Positions 1-8,279 of a stretch of 64,000 bases of DNA are shown here, piece after piece (within the stretch, counting starts at the first letter, position 1; every line of letters begins with the position of its first letter). Source of the stretch: JAJPHI01 sp035541875 (GTDB lineage: Bacteria; Desulfobacterota; Binatia; Binatales; Binataceae). The translations under genes and the position numbers were made by a program. A model generated the notes under the pieces. The model worked only from the letters and a program-made list of their open reading frames with translations, searched no databases and was not told where the DNA came from. The stretch spans positions 62,001-126,000 of the forward strand of contig DATKML010000051.1 of assembly GCA_035541875.1 (NCBI GenBank), written 5' to 3'.

Positions 1-148
1 CGTCGTATACCTCGACCGGCGTCGCGCGAATCACAACTGATTGCTTGATCGTCCGCGTCGCAAGCTTTTTCACCGTCAGAGCTTTCGCGGCGCTCGACGT
101 GTTCTTCGGCCTAACCGACTTCTTCGACGTAGCTGCTTTGGTTGGCAT
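1..148 (-). CDS. SRPBCC-family protein, N-terminal fragment (cut by window edge)
   Basis: An ATG at 148 opens a minus-strand frame that runs off the left edge, leaving 49 codons. A G-rich ribosome-binding site (GGGGGAG) lies just upstream. The first ~35 residues are rich in Lys, Thr, Ser and Ala (start MPTKAATSKKSVRPK). After that comes IKQSVVIRATPVEVYD, which reads like the first beta strand of a START/SRPBCC or AHSA1-type domain, where a strand is followed by AspxxVY. Such domains bind hydrophobic ligands or act as stress-related accessory factors. Function cannot be set from a fragment. It is divergent from the alkyltransferase at 301. Confidence 0.6.
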   Translation of the reverse strand, partial: MPTKAATSKKSVRPKNTSSAAKALTVKKLATRTIKQSVVIRATPVEVYD

Positions 149-300
149 CGTAGAGACTCCCCCCGCTCCGTCACTAACACAAATCTTGATTATCCGGCTA
201 AGGGCGAAGACTCCGATATCACATACCGGATGCTAAGGGGTTGTTGATTGCTGAAAAGCGGAAGGTTGTTACGCAACGGCTACTCGGGAGAAATAACCAA

Positions 301-930
301 ATGAAAACGGATGCGTTAGCGGCAGGACGCCTGCGACAACTCGGCGACGGTCGATCCGAACTTATCGTCGAACAAGCTACCTATGAATCGAGCGGCAAAG
401 GTGCCGCGATCGCCTACGCGATCGCGCCCTCTCCTTTTGGCTATCTACTGGTGGCCTCGACGAAAAACGGCATTTGCTGGGTTGGGATTAATGAAGCCAT
501 CGCTCATCTAGAAAGCGAATTGCGGCGTGACTTTCCCGAGGCGACTATCCTTGGCGAGCAGGGCGAAGTGAGTGACGTAGCTGGCCGCATCGCCGCCTCG
601 ATTTCCGATCCCACTGTAACACTCGATCTGCCGCTCGATATTCGCACGACACCCTTTCAGCTCGCGGTGTGGCGCGAACTCTGTGCGATACCGCGGGGCA
701 TAACACGCTCGTACGGCGAGATTGCGCAAAAGCTGGCACGGCCTGAGGCATCTCGCGCTGTCGGTCATGCCAACGGATCGAATCCGGTCGCGATTATTAT
801 CCCATGTCATCGTGTGATCGGGAGCAACGGCAGACTTACCGGCTATCGATGGGGTGTCGCTATCAAGCAACGTCTGCTCGAAGCCGAAGGGGCGCTGGCG
901 CAGACGAGCCTCGCTGCCGCGGGCGGATAA
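301..930 (+). CDS. ogt: Methylated-DNA--protein-cysteine methyltransferase (Ogt/Ada C-terminal type)
   Basis: Suicide repair protein that moves the alkyl group from O6-alkylguanine to its own cysteine. 209 aa from the ATG at 301, which has GGGAG about 10 nt upstream; a TTG at 241 in the same frame lacks such support. An N-terminal ribonuclease-like domain (about residues 35-105) precedes the DNA-binding domain starting at TTPFQLAVW (116-124). The active-site signature PCHRV is at 168-172, with Cys169 the alkyl acceptor. The N-terminal extension is slightly longer than in Ogt and resembles the Ada C-terminal half, but no Ada zinc or AraC domain is present. It appears to be a single gene. Confidence 0.93.
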   Translation: MKTDALAAGRLRQLGDGRSELIVEQATYESSGKGAAIAYAIAPSPFGYLLVASTKNGICWVGINEAIAHLESELRRDFPEATILGEQGEVSDVAGRIAASISDPTVTLDLPLDIRTTPFQLAVWRELCAIPRGITRSYGEIAQKLARPEASRAVGHANGSNPVAIIIPCHRVIGSNGRLTGYRWGVAIKQRLLEAEGALAQTSLAAAGG

Positions 931-1012
931 GACCGGGATTAAATTGCGTCGTCTGGCGCTGAAGAACCGCGTTAACTAAAATCGAGGGAACGCTCGTTAT
1001 GGAGATAGGCCT

Positions 1013-1210
1013 ACGAAGATCGTAGTTGATTATAATCGCTGTGAGAGTAACGCCCGCTGCATGGAGGTAGCTCCAGATATCTTCCATGTCGGTGAAGATG
1101 ACCAGCTCACGATCCTGAACGAGAATCCCCCGGAATCGGCGCGAGAACGGATCCTCAAAGCGATCCGGGTTTGCCCCAAGCAGGCGTTGTCACTCGTCGA
1201 GGATAAGTAA
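1013..1210 (+). CDS. Small [3Fe-4S]/[4Fe-4S] ferredoxin with apparent ACG start
   Basis: A 65-residue frame ending at TAA 1208-1210 has the pattern of small single-cluster ferredoxins that feed cytochrome P450s. C-x5-C (CESNARC) is followed by MEVAPDIF and a distal VCPKQAL cysteine. The central position of the C-x5-C motif is Asn, not Cys, so a 3Fe-4S or atypical 4Fe-4S cluster is expected. The frame opens at 980 after a TAA and holds no ATG, GTG or TTG before the first cysteine. The best start is ACG at 1013 (giving MKIVVDYNRC), with GGAGA at 1001-1005 and a 7 nt spacer. The ATG at 1061 would delete two cluster ligands. No P450 gene is nearby, so its partner is unknown. Confidence 0.82.
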   Translation, partial: TKIVVDYNRCESNARCMEVAPDIFHVGEDDQLTILNENPPESARERILKAIRVCPKQALSLVEDK

Positions 1211-1219
1211 CGCTTCTCA

Positions 1220-2035
1220 TTGTCGAGGAGCGACGCCCTCGCTCCCATCCCGATCATTGTGAAACGCAACTGTTTTATTCTCGGATGTGGCCGCAGCGGC
1301 ACGAGCCTGACAGCAGGCTTGCTTGCCGACGCGGGCTATTTCATGGGCGAGGAGCTTTACCCGGGTGATATCGGCAACCCGAAGGGCTACTTCGAAGATC
1401 GCGAAGTCAACGGGATCAACGAAGGTCTGCTCGCGCAAATTATCCCTGGAGCTCATCGCAGTCTGGGCGATAAACTCCTCGGACGAGCAGTGCGTGATCC
1501 AGGATGGATCCGCTGGCTGGCGGAGATTCCGACGGATCAAAAGATCGGGTGCCCGCCCAAAATTGCCGATCGAATCCGCGCCCAGGTTGCTCATCAGCCC
1601 TTTTGCTTCAAGGACCCGCGCTTTTGTTACACGCTCGGCGTCTGGCGGAAGTTCGCTCCTGAAGCGGCAGTTCTGTGTGTTTTTCGCGATCCTGCTGTCT
1701 CGGCCGCGAGTATCGTCAAGGAAGCTGAGCGCGGCGAGATGATGCCGGGTGGCAAGCCGGTCGACTACGACCGCGCGATGCGTATTTGGCAGGCCACCTA
1801 TGGCTACGCCCTCAACGTGCATCTACCGGCCGGTGGCGATTGGCTTTTCGTTCACTACGACCAACTGCTCGATGGCAGCGGATGCGACTCTATCGAGAAA
1901 CTGCTCGACGCCAAGGTCGAGCGCGGTTTTGCCGATCGTAAACTTCGGCGCACGGTAGCCTCCAAACCCGTCCCGCCGGAGGCATCGCAACTCTACCGGC
2001 GGCTCTGCGAACTTGCAGGCTTCAGCGGTGACTGA
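1220..2035 (+). CDS. Sulfotransferase family protein
   Basis: Predicted PAPS-dependent sulfotransferase of 271 aa. The 5'-phosphosulfate loop is GCGRSGTSL at about 22-30. The 3'-phosphate binding strand is CVFRDPAVSAAS at about 153-164, where Arg and Ser contact PAPS. The acceptor is unknown. The start is uncertain: TTG at 1220 gives a 13-residue leader, whereas GTG at 1259 would begin MKRNCFILGCGRSGTS, closer to family starts; neither has a clear ribosome-binding site. It is the first of two sulfotransferases alternating with two GT2 genes, all on the plus strand, so sulfation of a glycan or glycolipid is a reasonable inference. It is not close in sequence to the second sulfotransferase at 3125. 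Confidence 0.85.
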   Translation: MSRSDALAPIPIIVKRNCFILGCGRSGTSLTAGLLADAGYFMGEELYPGDIGNPKGYFEDREVNGINEGLLAQIIPGAHRSLGDKLLGRAVRDPGWIRWLAEIPTDQKIGCPPKIADRIRAQVAHQPFCFKDPRFCYTLGVWRKFAPEAAVLCVFRDPAVSAASIVKEAERGEMMPGGKPVDYDRAMRIWQATYGYALNVHLPAGGDWLFVHYDQLLDGSGCDSIEKLLDAKVERGFADRKLRRTVASKPVPPEASQLYRRLCELAGFSGD

Positions 2036-2063
2036 CTCGCTCTGACGCCACGATCGAGCATCT

Positions 2064-3011
2064 ATGCGGCTCGCCGTCATAATCCCGGTCTTCAATGGCG
2101 CGACAACTGTAAACGCCGCGATTACGAGCGCCCTCAAACAAAAGCTCGATGAACCCTTTGAGGTGATCGTCGTCGATGACGGCTCAACCGACGCGACCCC
2201 TGAAGTGCTGGCGGGCTTCGACTCAAAGATAAAGGTTGTGACGCAGGCCAATGGCGGCTTGTCAGCGGCGCGCAACGCCGGGGCCACAGCGACCGCATCC
2301 GACAACGAGTATCTCGCCTTCCTCGATGCGGATGACGTATGGCTTCCCGATAAGCTCGCGAGTTCGCTGCCGCCGTTCGATCTTCATCCTGAAGCGGTTC
2401 TCCTTTACACGGACGTTCAGTCGGTCGACGACCAGGACTCTCCACTGCCGCTCTCATCGATGCCACCGCGTGAGACGCACGCCCCTTCTATGAACGATCT
2501 GCTGAGCCGATGGTGGCCGATAATCCCCAGCACCGTCGTAGTGCGGCGCAGCGCCTTCGAGGGATGCGGCCGGTTTTGCGAGAGCTTTCGTGGCGCAGGC
2601 GGCCACGAGGATGTCGATTTCTGGCTGCGGATGCGCGAGCTAGGCGAATTCATCTACCTAGAGCGATCGCTGGTCAAATATCGGGTCGTGGCCGGAGCTA
2701 ATCCGATGCTCAAGTATCAGACCAACTTCGAGCTTTTCGAGGGCCGCGTCACCGAACGCTACGGACGGAGGGGACAACCGCTGCTGGCCTCGATGCGTCA
2801 CGGTTACGCGACCGCCCTGAGCCATCATGGGCTTATGGAACTGGAGCGCGGCGATCGGATAGGTGCGCGCCGAGCCTTTCTGAGCGCGCTCCGCTACAAA
2901 CCGTCGCATTTCAAGAGCGTCTTCCGCCTCGCGCGGACCTTCCTCCCGGCAGCCCTCGCGCAAGCCCTGGCGAGTGGTTCCCGGCGCCGCGGCTATCAGC
3001 CCGACCGTTGA
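2064..3011 (+). CDS. Glycosyltransferase family 2 protein with TPR-like tail
   Basis: Inverting GT-A glycosyltransferase, 315 aa. The N-terminus MRLAVIIPVFNG is the classic GT2 opening. The nucleotide-binding DDGSTD lies at 38-43 and the metal-binding LDADD at 87-91. The acceptor-side motif GGHEDVDFWLR follows at roughly 180-190. The C-terminal ~70 residues (ERGDRIGARRAFLSALRYKP) look like one TPR-type helical hairpin before a basic tail. No membrane segment is evident, so it likely acts on the cytoplasmic side. The same architecture recurs in the gene at 4021, so the two are paralogues. It lies 28 nt after a sulfotransferase. Donor and acceptor cannot be read from the sequence. Confidence 0.92.
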   Translation: MRLAVIIPVFNGATTVNAAITSALKQKLDEPFEVIVVDDGSTDATPEVLAGFDSKIKVVTQANGGLSAARNAGATATASDNEYLAFLDADDVWLPDKLASSLPPFDLHPEAVLLYTDVQSVDDQDSPLPLSSMPPRETHAPSMNDLLSRWWPIIPSTVVVRRSAFEGCGRFCESFRGAGGHEDVDFWLRMRELGEFIYLERSLVKYRVVAGANPMLKYQTNFELFEGRVTERYGRRGQPLLASMRHGYATALSHHGLMELERGDRIGARRAFLSALRYKPSHFKSVFRLARTFLPAALAQALASGSRRRGYQPDR

Positions 3012-3124
3012 GTAGCGACTTCCGCCGGACACACTACAACCTTTGCGCCGCGTCGATTAAACTAACGAGGCGCTCGCGCTGCATGACGTTCAATCCGATA
3101 GCATCGAGCAGTTATTCGTAATCG

Positions 3125-4009
3125 ATGAGCAACGCTGTATCTAATCAATCGCGTGGACGCCGCCTGCCGGATTTCCTGGGCGTCGGACAGCCACGCACCG
3201 CGACCTCATGGCTCGATACTGTCTTGCGCGGCCATGTGGGCCTTCCGCGGGACGTCAAAGAGGTCGATTTCTTCGTTAAGAATTACCATCGCGGCATCGA
3301 CTGGTACGCGAACTATTTCACCGATTGTGATCCGAATCTCCCGGTGGGCGAGATATGCCCCAGCTATCTGGGGTCCAACGACGCGCGCGAACGGATCGCA
3401 CTGCATATGCCTCATTGCAAAATTATCTGCACGTTTCGCGATCCGGTGCAGGTGCTGTTTTCCTTCTGGAAGCTGGCGCGGCGCAACGCCTGGACCAACG
3501 CGGATTTCGAAGCCTATACCCCTGATGGCTGGCAAACCGGCGGCAAGGGTCTCGCAGGATGGCGAGTGACTTTCGGCCAAGACAATGTGCTCGCGCAGAT
3601 TTACGACGACCTTGAGGCTGACCCGCAGTCTTATCTAGACCGGGTGTGCGATTTCATCGGTATTCAGCGCATTGCGATCAAGGGTTCCGCGATCGCGCGG
3701 CAGAAGGTGAACAGCTTCGAGCGGATGCCGCGTTCCTATGCCCTCGCGCGGCGCGGCCGCAAACTGCGCGATTGGCTGCAGCGCAATGAACGCTACGGCA
3801 CGATCAATCTGCTGACCCGTGCCGGTTTCTGGCGTTTTTGCTTTGACGGCGGCCCGGTCTTTCCCACGCTCGATCCCGAGACGGAAATGCGTATCCGCCG
3901 TCGACTGATGCCGCAGATCGAAGCACTTGAACAAGCGCTCGCTCGCGATCTTAGCCAATGGAAAGTCGTTGATCCGACGCCGACGCATAGCGCTGCCGCG
4001 GGCGAGTGA
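3125..4009 (+). CDS. Sulfotransferase domain protein
   Basis: 294 aa PAPS-dependent sulfotransferase of the Sulfotransfer_1 / heparan-sulfate-type fold. The phosphosulfate-binding loop GVGQPRTATSWL is at 19-30. KEVDFF at 45-50 matches the KExxFF-type catalytic segment after this loop. The 3'-phosphate site is CTFRDPVQVLFSFW at about 102-115, where Arg and Ser contact PAPS. It differs clearly from the sulfotransferase at 1220, which lacks the KExxFF segment, so this is not a recent duplication. Its stop falls at the start of the following GT2 gene, which suggests co-translation. A carbohydrate acceptor is inferred from the neighbours only. Confidence 0.9.
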   Translation: MSNAVSNQSRGRRLPDFLGVGQPRTATSWLDTVLRGHVGLPRDVKEVDFFVKNYHRGIDWYANYFTDCDPNLPVGEICPSYLGSNDARERIALHMPHCKIICTFRDPVQVLFSFWKLARRNAWTNADFEAYTPDGWQTGGKGLAGWRVTFGQDNVLAQIYDDLEADPQSYLDRVCDFIGIQRIAIKGSAIARQKVNSFERMPRSYALARRGRKLRDWLQRNERYGTINLLTRAGFWRFCFDGGPVFPTLDPETEMRIRRRLMPQIEALEQALARDLSQWKVVDPTPTHSAAAGE

Positions 4010-4020
4010 GTTACCGATCG

Positions 4021-4971
4021 ATGGCTCGCGTCGCGGTTATCATTCCGGTCTATAACGGTGCTGAGACTGTCGCTGAGGCGATCGAAAGCGTACTCGCACA
4101 GACTTACCGCGATTTCGAGTTGATCGCAGTCAACGACGGATCGACCGATAGCACCGCCGAAGTGCTGGAGCGCTTCGCCGGTTCGATCAAAATCGTCACG
4201 CGACCCAATGGTGGTATCTCGGCTGCGCGCAATTCCGGCCTGCGCGAATCATACAGTGAGTATGTAGCCCTGCTCGATTGCGACGACACTTGGATGCCGG
4301 CGATGCTCGAGCGTACGGTCGCAGCACTGGAGCGGGATTCTTCATGCGTGATGGCCTATACCAACCTCTCGGTGACCGACAGCAACAGCAGACCGCTGAA
4401 CACGGCATTGGTAGGCCCGGAAGTCGCGCACGCGCCGAGCTTCGATGAGATGTTCATGCGGCTGTGGCCAATTATGCCGAGTGCCGTAGTCATTCGCCGC
4501 ACAGCGCTCGACGCGATCGGCGGCTTTGCCGAAGAATTCCGCTCCTACGGCTTCGAAGATGCCTACTGCTGGATGCGATTGCGGGAACTAGGGCCGTTCG
4601 CCTATATCGATGAGCGCCTCGGTAATTGGCGTTTCTCGCCCTATCCAAGGCCGATCAAGAATTTCAGCTTCAGCCCCGAGGCCCGCGCGATGTTCACGCA
4701 ACTAGTGCGCGAGCGCTGGGGCCGTTCGGTCGAGCCGCTGCTTCGATCACGCGCGCGCGCTTCGCGCAGTATCCTCGGCTATATCGGCCTCACTGAATTA
4801 AGCAACGGCAACAAACAACAGGCGCGCGAGGCCTTTCGACGGGCGCTCCAACTGGATCCCCGCCGTTTCAAAAATTATCTCCGTTATCTGCGGACCTATC
4901 TTCCCACCGGACTAGCGCGCGCCTTGAGCGGCCGGACGGCGACTAAAAGTCCTAACGCGGCGGCGCGATAA
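4021..4971 (+). CDS. Glycosyltransferase family 2 protein (paralogue of the gene at 2064)
   Basis: GT2 enzyme of about 316 aa. ATG at 4021 gives MARVAVIIPVYNG, the standard family start. An in-frame GTG at 4006 would overlap the preceding stop codon by 3 nt and add five residues. NDGSTD is the nucleotide site. The metal site is LDCDD, a Cys-containing variant of the DxD motif. The C-terminal part (NGNKQQAREAFRRALQLDPRR) is a TPR-like hairpin very like the tail of the GT2 gene at 2064. It overlaps the convergent lipoprotein gene by 20 nt. The alternation of two sulfotransferases and two GT2s points to a sulfated surface glycan or glycolipid pathway; this is inference. Confidence 0.92.
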   Translation: MARVAVIIPVYNGAETVAEAIESVLAQTYRDFELIAVNDGSTDSTAEVLERFAGSIKIVTRPNGGISAARNSGLRESYSEYVALLDCDDTWMPAMLERTVAALERDSSCVMAYTNLSVTDSNSRPLNTALVGPEVAHAPSFDEMFMRLWPIMPSAVVIRRTALDAIGGFAEEFRSYGFEDAYCWMRLRELGPFAYIDERLGNWRFSPYPRPIKNFSFSPEARAMFTQLVRERWGRSVEPLLRSRARASRSILGYIGLTELSNGNKQQAREAFRRALQLDPRRFKNYLRYLRTYLPTGLARALSGRTATKSPNAAAR

Positions 4972-6295
4972 TCGTCAGGCGTGGCGGTCGCGCACCCGTA
5001 TCGATAAACGCGATCAGTTTATTGTCGGGTGACCAGCTCGCCGCAATAGAGGCATCGGGCGGTAAGGCTGCAAGGGCAAACGCCGCCCGCCCTGGATACC
5101 AGTACTCGATCAACTCGCGCAATGGCTCCATCGTTTTGACCGCCGCGATATCGATAAGACCCGTGTTCACCGACGGCGCGAATAGCATCGAGGTTCGCGC
5201 GAGCAGTTCCGGTGTCGTTTCGAAACCGAGGGAGTTCACTGTGATCGATCCGTCTCCGGGCGGGAACAGAGCAATTTGCGCGACAATCGGTTTGGTCGAT
5301 CCGCTGCTCGCGGAACGCCAGGTGAGCTGCTCGTTGCCGATCGCAATAGTGGAACCGTCCGACGCGTAGGCTGCTGCTCCCGAAGCAATCGCTACGAGGC
5401 TACTGACTCCGCTCGCGTGGTCGTAGCGAAAAACGCCGGGCACTCCCGTAGGGCCCGGGGCGACATAGAGAAACGCCAACCCATCGGGTCGCCACGACAA
5501 TACGCGTATCGGATCGCTGCGATCGATCGGCGAGCAAACTTCGTTATCGAGATCGAGCAAAGCCGGTGGCGTGTTCGGATCACCCTGCCCTACCGCCCAG
5601 CGTCCGTCAGGACTGAAATTCAACGAGGCGAAAGCGCACTGAATTTTCGTGAGGGCATTTGTTGTCACCGGGTCTCCAAGTTTGATGATTACGACTTGCG
5701 CTCCGTTTGCAGGTCCAGTTGGGTCAGATGGGTTGATGGTCGGAGGATCGCTCCGCAGGATGAGGGCAATCGTCCTCGCGTTCAGCCACTTAACCTGTGC
5801 CCCGCTGTAGACCCCCGGAATCTCAGCAACGGTCCGCCATCCGCCGTCGCCAGCGCCGATTCGAATCGCGAGGTTGCCGCGCTGAGGACTCGCGACCACT
5901 AGAGCTAATGCGGCCGCATCGGGACTAGCATCGGCGCCGAGAATCACGCCTTGAGGCGCCCCTGCCCCGTCGTCCGCTGCGATTACCAGCTGCGTTGCAA
6001 AGCCCGGTCCGCTGTATCCGATCAGCCCCGATCGGCCGTTCGCGGTCCCCGCGATAGCGACGAGCTTTCCCCGCGCCATCCAGATTGGTCCGTAGGCCAA
6101 ATCCGGCACGAATCCGGGCGGCAATCCGATCGAGGCCAACACCTTGATACCGTTCGTGACCGCCATCGATCCGACACGATTCGCTGGCGGAGGGGGCGAC
6201 GCAGGATGCGGTTTGGCCTTACGGCTCGCACATCCTGCGAGCAATACCGCAAGCCACAGCCAGACCAACCTGGTACGAGGGACAGACGCGTTCAT
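4952..6295 (-). CDS. Beta-propeller lipoprotein (TolB/WD40-like), function unknown
   Basis: 447 aa. The signal peptide is of lipoprotein type: basic start, hydrophobic stretch LVWLWLAVLLAGC, lipobox LAGC with Cys22 as the lipidated residue, then a Ser/Pro/Ala-rich linker (PASPPPPA). The rest is made of repeats of the kind FSPDGRWAVGQGD, LSWRPDGLAFLYVA and WSPDNKLIAFIDTG, typical of TolB or WD40-like six- to seven-bladed propellers. It is therefore probably an exported, membrane-anchored binding protein. Its end overlaps the convergent GT2 gene by 20 nt. No partner is obvious. It resembles the propeller part of LpqB-type lipoproteins in general form, but I would not name it so. Confidence 0.75.
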   Translation of the reverse strand: MNASVPRTRLVWLWLAVLLAGCASRKAKPHPASPPPPANRVGSMAVTNGIKVLASIGLPPGFVPDLAYGPIWMARGKLVAIAGTANGRSGLIGYSGPGFATQLVIAADDGAGAPQGVILGADASPDAAALALVVASPQRGNLAIRIGAGDGGWRTVAEIPGVYSGAQVKWLNARTIALILRSDPPTINPSDPTGPANGAQVVIIKLGDPVTTNALTKIQCAFASLNFSPDGRWAVGQGDPNTPPALLDLDNEVCSPIDRSDPIRVLSWRPDGLAFLYVAPGPTGVPGVFRYDHASGVSSLVAIASGAAAYASDGSTIAIGNEQLTWRSASSGSTKPIVAQIALFPPGDGSITVNSLGFETTPELLARTSMLFAPSVNTGLIDIAAVKTMEPLRELIEYWYPGRAAFALAALPPDASIAASWSPDNKLIAFIDTGARPPRLTIIAPPR

Positions 6296-6361
6296 CGAAA
6301 ACCGATATTCTTGGGGTCGTTCGACCCTCTCGCAACATCATAAGCGAAGGCGGAAACCTTG

Positions 6362-8191
6362 ATGAAATTGCCTCGATTCTTACCCGCAAGACTTTCCCGC
6401 GAAGCTCGGCTCGGAATCGCGGTAGCGATCCTCGTTGCGCTGGCGGCTATCGCGCTCGATCGGCAATGGTTCTTCACCAGCTTAATCCTACTCCTTGCAT
6501 CGATAGGGCTCGTTGCCGCCTTCTATGCATTCGTCGCCCGTCCATCCCGTATTCCTGCGGATGCGATTCTAACCTTGCGCCTTGCCGAAGGAATCCGCGA
6601 GGATGCGCCCCGATCGGCACTTGAGCAACTCCGCAGTCGCGGAGCACCAACACTGTTCCATTTGCGCGAGGCCCTCAATGCCGCCGCCACCGATCCCAAA
6701 CTGAAAGCGGTATTGGTCGAGATCGCTTCCCCTGGTGTCGGCTTGGCTACAGCTATGGAGTTGCACGATCTGCTGCGTGCGGTCGTAGCCAATGGCAAAC
6801 GTGTAACGGCTATCCTGAGCGGCGACAACGTCACGCTTCACGACTACCTACTCGCGTGCGGAGCCAGCGAAATCGTCGCCAATCCCGACAGTGCGATGCT
6901 GATGCTCGGATTTGCCGCAGGCAGCATGTTCCTGAAGGATGCGCTGGCGCAACTCGGCGTCGAAGCCCAGACGTTGCAATGGAAGGAATACAAAGGCGCT
7001 GCCGAGACTTTCTCACGCGCCTCGATGTCGCCGCAGCTGCGCGAGAGCCTCGACGCTCTGATCAACGATTCAAACTCAGTCGTCGTCGAACGCATTGCAG
7101 CCTCGCGCAGGATCGACCCTGCTCGGGCGCACGAGTTGCTCGGCTCCGGTTTCATCAGCGTAACTTCAGCTCGCGAAGCGGGTCTGCTCGATCGGGCCGG
7201 CTACCTCGAAGATCTCCAGGATGAATTGAGCGAGGGAACCGATGAAGAACACGCCGACCAGCTTTTCGTCGGACTCAGCCGCTTTCTGCGTCACGTCCAT
7301 TACCTGCGCGACTCTCGCGGTGCCGATTGTATCGCACTGATCCACGCGCTCGGTCCGGTCGTCGCCGGCGACGCACCGATGGCGGGCGAGTTTATGAGCG
7401 GCGAGCGCCTATCGGAGGATTTGCGGCACGCTGCACGCGATAGCCACGTGCGCGCGATCGTACTGCGGGTCAATTCGCCGGGCGGATCGGCCGTCGGCTC
7501 GGATTTGATTTGGCGCGCCGTGCGCTATGCGCAAAAGCGCGGCAAGCCCGTGATTGTCTCGATGGGCGATGTCGCGGCGTCCGGCGGCTACTACGCGGCG
7601 ATGGCCGCCGATGCGATCGTTGCGGAACCCACGACGATCACGGGGTCGATCGGTGTCGTTTATACCAAATTCAGTGTGCCGCAACTCTTGCAGAGGCTCG
7701 GCGTTAAGATCGAGGCGGTCAAGACTGCATCCATCGGCGATGCGCTCTCGATCGCGCGTCCGCTGACGGAAGTCGAACTCGCCCAGCTCAACCAGACCGT
7801 CGAGCAGCTCTACATGAACTTCACCGGCAAAGTCGCCGAAGGTCGCAAGCTCTCGGTGGAGGCGGTCGAAGAGGTCGCGCGGGGCCGAGTCTGGAGCGGT
7901 ATCGCGGCCAAGAATCGCGGACTAGTGGATGAACTCGGAGGTCTCAATCGCGCGATAGAGTTGGCTCGCGAGAAGCTTGGCGTCACTGCCGATGAGTTCC
8001 TCGATCTGCGTCCTTATCCCGCGCAAAATCTCCTGGCCTCACTGAGCCTGAATTTCGCGCGTGCCGAAGCGTCGTCGCTACTGGATAACACCGCGAAACT
8101 GCTCGATCTTCCGCCGCGATGGACCCCGGCCCTGCTCCATCTCCTGAGCCGCCGCGTCGCGATCCTGCAACTCAGCCCATTCTGGCGCTGA
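6362..8191 (+). CDS. sppA: Signal peptide peptidase SppA, 67 kDa type
   Basis: Membrane-anchored serine protease that digests cleaved signal peptides. 609 aa from ATG 6362; a TTG directly before it (6359) adds only one codon. There are two hydrophobic segments near residues 17-33 and 38-57. Two tandem ClpP-fold halves follow, as in the E. coli long form. The catalytic dyad is visible: Lys near 211 in QWKEYKGAAETF and Ser near 407 in GDVAASGGYYAAMAAD. VNSPGGSAVGSD precedes the serine half. It is divergent from the lipoprotein gene with 66 nt between the two starts. A strong hairpin (8218-8257) follows. Confidence 0.95.
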   Translation: MKLPRFLPARLSREARLGIAVAILVALAAIALDRQWFFTSLILLLASIGLVAAFYAFVARPSRIPADAILTLRLAEGIREDAPRSALEQLRSRGAPTLFHLREALNAAATDPKLKAVLVEIASPGVGLATAMELHDLLRAVVANGKRVTAILSGDNVTLHDYLLACGASEIVANPDSAMLMLGFAAGSMFLKDALAQLGVEAQTLQWKEYKGAAETFSRASMSPQLRESLDALINDSNSVVVERIAASRRIDPARAHELLGSGFISVTSAREAGLLDRAGYLEDLQDELSEGTDEEHADQLFVGLSRFLRHVHYLRDSRGADCIALIHALGPVVAGDAPMAGEFMSGERLSEDLRHAARDSHVRAIVLRVNSPGGSAVGSDLIWRAVRYAQKRGKPVIVSMGDVAASGGYYAAMAADAIVAEPTTITGSIGVVYTKFSVPQLLQRLGVKIEAVKTASIGDALSIARPLTEVELAQLNQTVEQLYMNFTGKVAEGRKLSVEAVEEVARGRVWSGIAAKNRGLVDELGGLNRAIELAREKLGVTADEFLDLRPYPAQNLLASLSLNFARAEASSLLDNTAKLLDLPPRWTPALLHLLSRRVAILQLSPFWR

Positions 8192-8217
8192 TCCAGGACG
8201 TCCCCATGTAAAGAGAA

Positions 8218-8257
8218 ACGCCCGACGGGCGACTGTTGTAAGCCGCGCGTCGGGCGT
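8218..8257. terminator. Bidirectional hairpin between convergent genes
   Basis: A perfect 10 bp inverted repeat has arms acgcccgacg (8218-8227) and cgtcgggcgt (8248-8257) around a 20 nt loop. It sits between the stop of sppA and the stop of the convergent CoA-transferase gene. There is no long T-run, so it may act as a transcript-end stabiliser or a weak bidirectional terminator. Confidence 0.6.
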
Positions 8258-8279
8258 CAGAACGAACAATTATCGACGA

